Made by a program: the position numbers and the translations under genes. DNA of 64,000 nt, taken from NCBI RefSeq assembly GCF_003971065.1, contig NZ_RYDV01000005.1:1-64000 (forward strand), read 5' to 3'. The notes beneath the pieces are model-generated. The model was not told the DNA's origin and did no database searches. It was given only the letters and a program-made list of their open reading frames with translations. Shown here in pieces: positions 63,650 to 64,000 of the stretch. How positions within the stretch are numbered: the stretch's first letter is position 1; the number at the start of each line of letters is the position of its first letter. The DNA comes from Candidimonas sp. SYP-B2681. GTDB taxonomy: Bacteria; Pseudomonadota; Gammaproteobacteria; Burkholderiales; Burkholderiaceae_B.

Positions 63650-64000
63650 TTATTCAACCTCGTCCGAAAGTTGTGGCATTTGATTCCAGTAAAGCTTTCG
63701 CCGCAAGGTCGAAAAAAAACTGTAGCCTATCGGATGAATGAATCGCACCGTATGTTTCGCGCGGCGCACATCAATGCGGTCGCCTGGCTGGCAGTCGGAC
63801 CATGTTTGCATGTCGAAATGCACGCTGGCCCCGGAATCAACTCGGCCCAAAGCGGTGATGGTAAGGCTTAGCAAGCCCGAATCCGGAAGGACAATAGGGC
63901 GGTTCGAAAGCGTTTGCGGTGCCACCGGCACCAGCAGGATGGCGTTGAGCTCGGGGTGTACGATAGGGCCATTCGCCGAAAGCGAATAAGCGGTCGAACC
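63650..64000 (-). CDS. nadK: NAD kinase NadK (3' part, cut by window end)
   Basis: The last 116 codons are in the window; the frame is open through position 64000. It begins at GSTAYSLSANGPIVHPELNAILLVPVAPQTLSNRPIVLPDSG, the highly conserved C-terminal NAD kinase motif region (GSTAYxLSAGGPI and the PxxLSNRP segment). It phosphorylates NAD to NADP. The N-terminal GGDG part is outside. recN follows after 3 bases. Confidence 0.95.
   Translation of the reverse strand, partial: GSTAYSLSANGPIVHPELNAILLVPVAPQTLSNRPIVLPDSGLLSLTITALGRVDSGASVHFDMQTWSDCQPGDRIDVRRAKHTVRFIHPIGYSFFSTLRRKLYWNQMPQLSDEVE

Noticed and set aside
1-64000. CRISPR array, prophage or insertion sequence
   Set aside because: No regularly spaced short repeats, transposase, integrase or phage structural genes were seen.

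Overview
The window looks like chromosomal DNA from a betaproteobacterium of the order Burkholderiales, most likely family Alcaligenaceae (Bordetella/Achromobacter/Pusillimonas-like). The pointers are the dusB-fis-purH-ruvC-ruvA gene order, a Bug-type solute receptor, a PHA-granule phasin with PhaR-like operators, the paired aat and bpt aminoacyl-transferases, and a fairly high G+C content. No prophage, insertion sequence or CRISPR array was seen.

Layout. 1-7.5 kb: tail of an unknown gene, a structured intergenic spacer, a two-component system on the minus strand, a ClC chloride channel with CBS domains, an exported beta-rich protein and recQ. 7.5-15 kb: Holliday-junction genes (ruvB, then ruvA and ruvC beyond an inverted threonine-dehydratase-like gene), purH, fis, dusB and a UbiH-family hydroxylase. 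15-18.2 kb: a TM2-like membrane protein, a yybP-ykoY-type manganese riboswitch ahead of a cation/Ca2+ exchanger-like gene, a structured leader with a tiny ORF ahead of a stand-alone MgtC C-terminal-domain protein, and a CtaG-like protein. 18-37 kb: ordinary metabolic and housekeeping genes (M48 protease, YheT-like hydrolase, ilvE, azlCD, DEAD-box helicase, thioredoxin-like protein, CinA/MoaB-domain protein, IclR regulator, Bug receptor, phasin, pyrD, bpt, aat, NUDIX, metNIQ).

37.2-57.4 kb is one long minus-strand surface-polysaccharide locus. Reading in the direction of transcription: an RfaH-like NusG paralogue, an ops-like element, wza, wzb, wzc, a Wzx-type flippase, a pyruvyl transferase, three glycosyltransferases (the third lies after the CapK-like and Wzy-like genes), asnB, a CapK-like adenylate-forming enzyme, a Wzy-like membrane protein, and four genes (PglC-, PglD-, PglE- and PglF/WbpM-like) that together would make and transfer a diacetylbacillosamine-type first sugar. 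This is a Wzx/Wzy-dependent capsule or exopolysaccharide system, probably under RfaH-type antitermination.

57.4-64 kb: an A+T-rich spacer, a small membrane protein, tRNA-Cys and tRNA-Gly on the minus strand, murB, dapB, bamE, fur, recN and the 3' part of nadK, cut by the window end.

The most interesting signals are regulatory: the Mn2+ riboswitch, the MgtC-domain leader, the ops/RfaH pair, a terminator just before metN, the PhaR-like operators, and a perfect inverted pair of the 10-mer known as the Neisseria DNA uptake sequence between two convergent genes. All calls rest on reading the sequence; no database search was possible.
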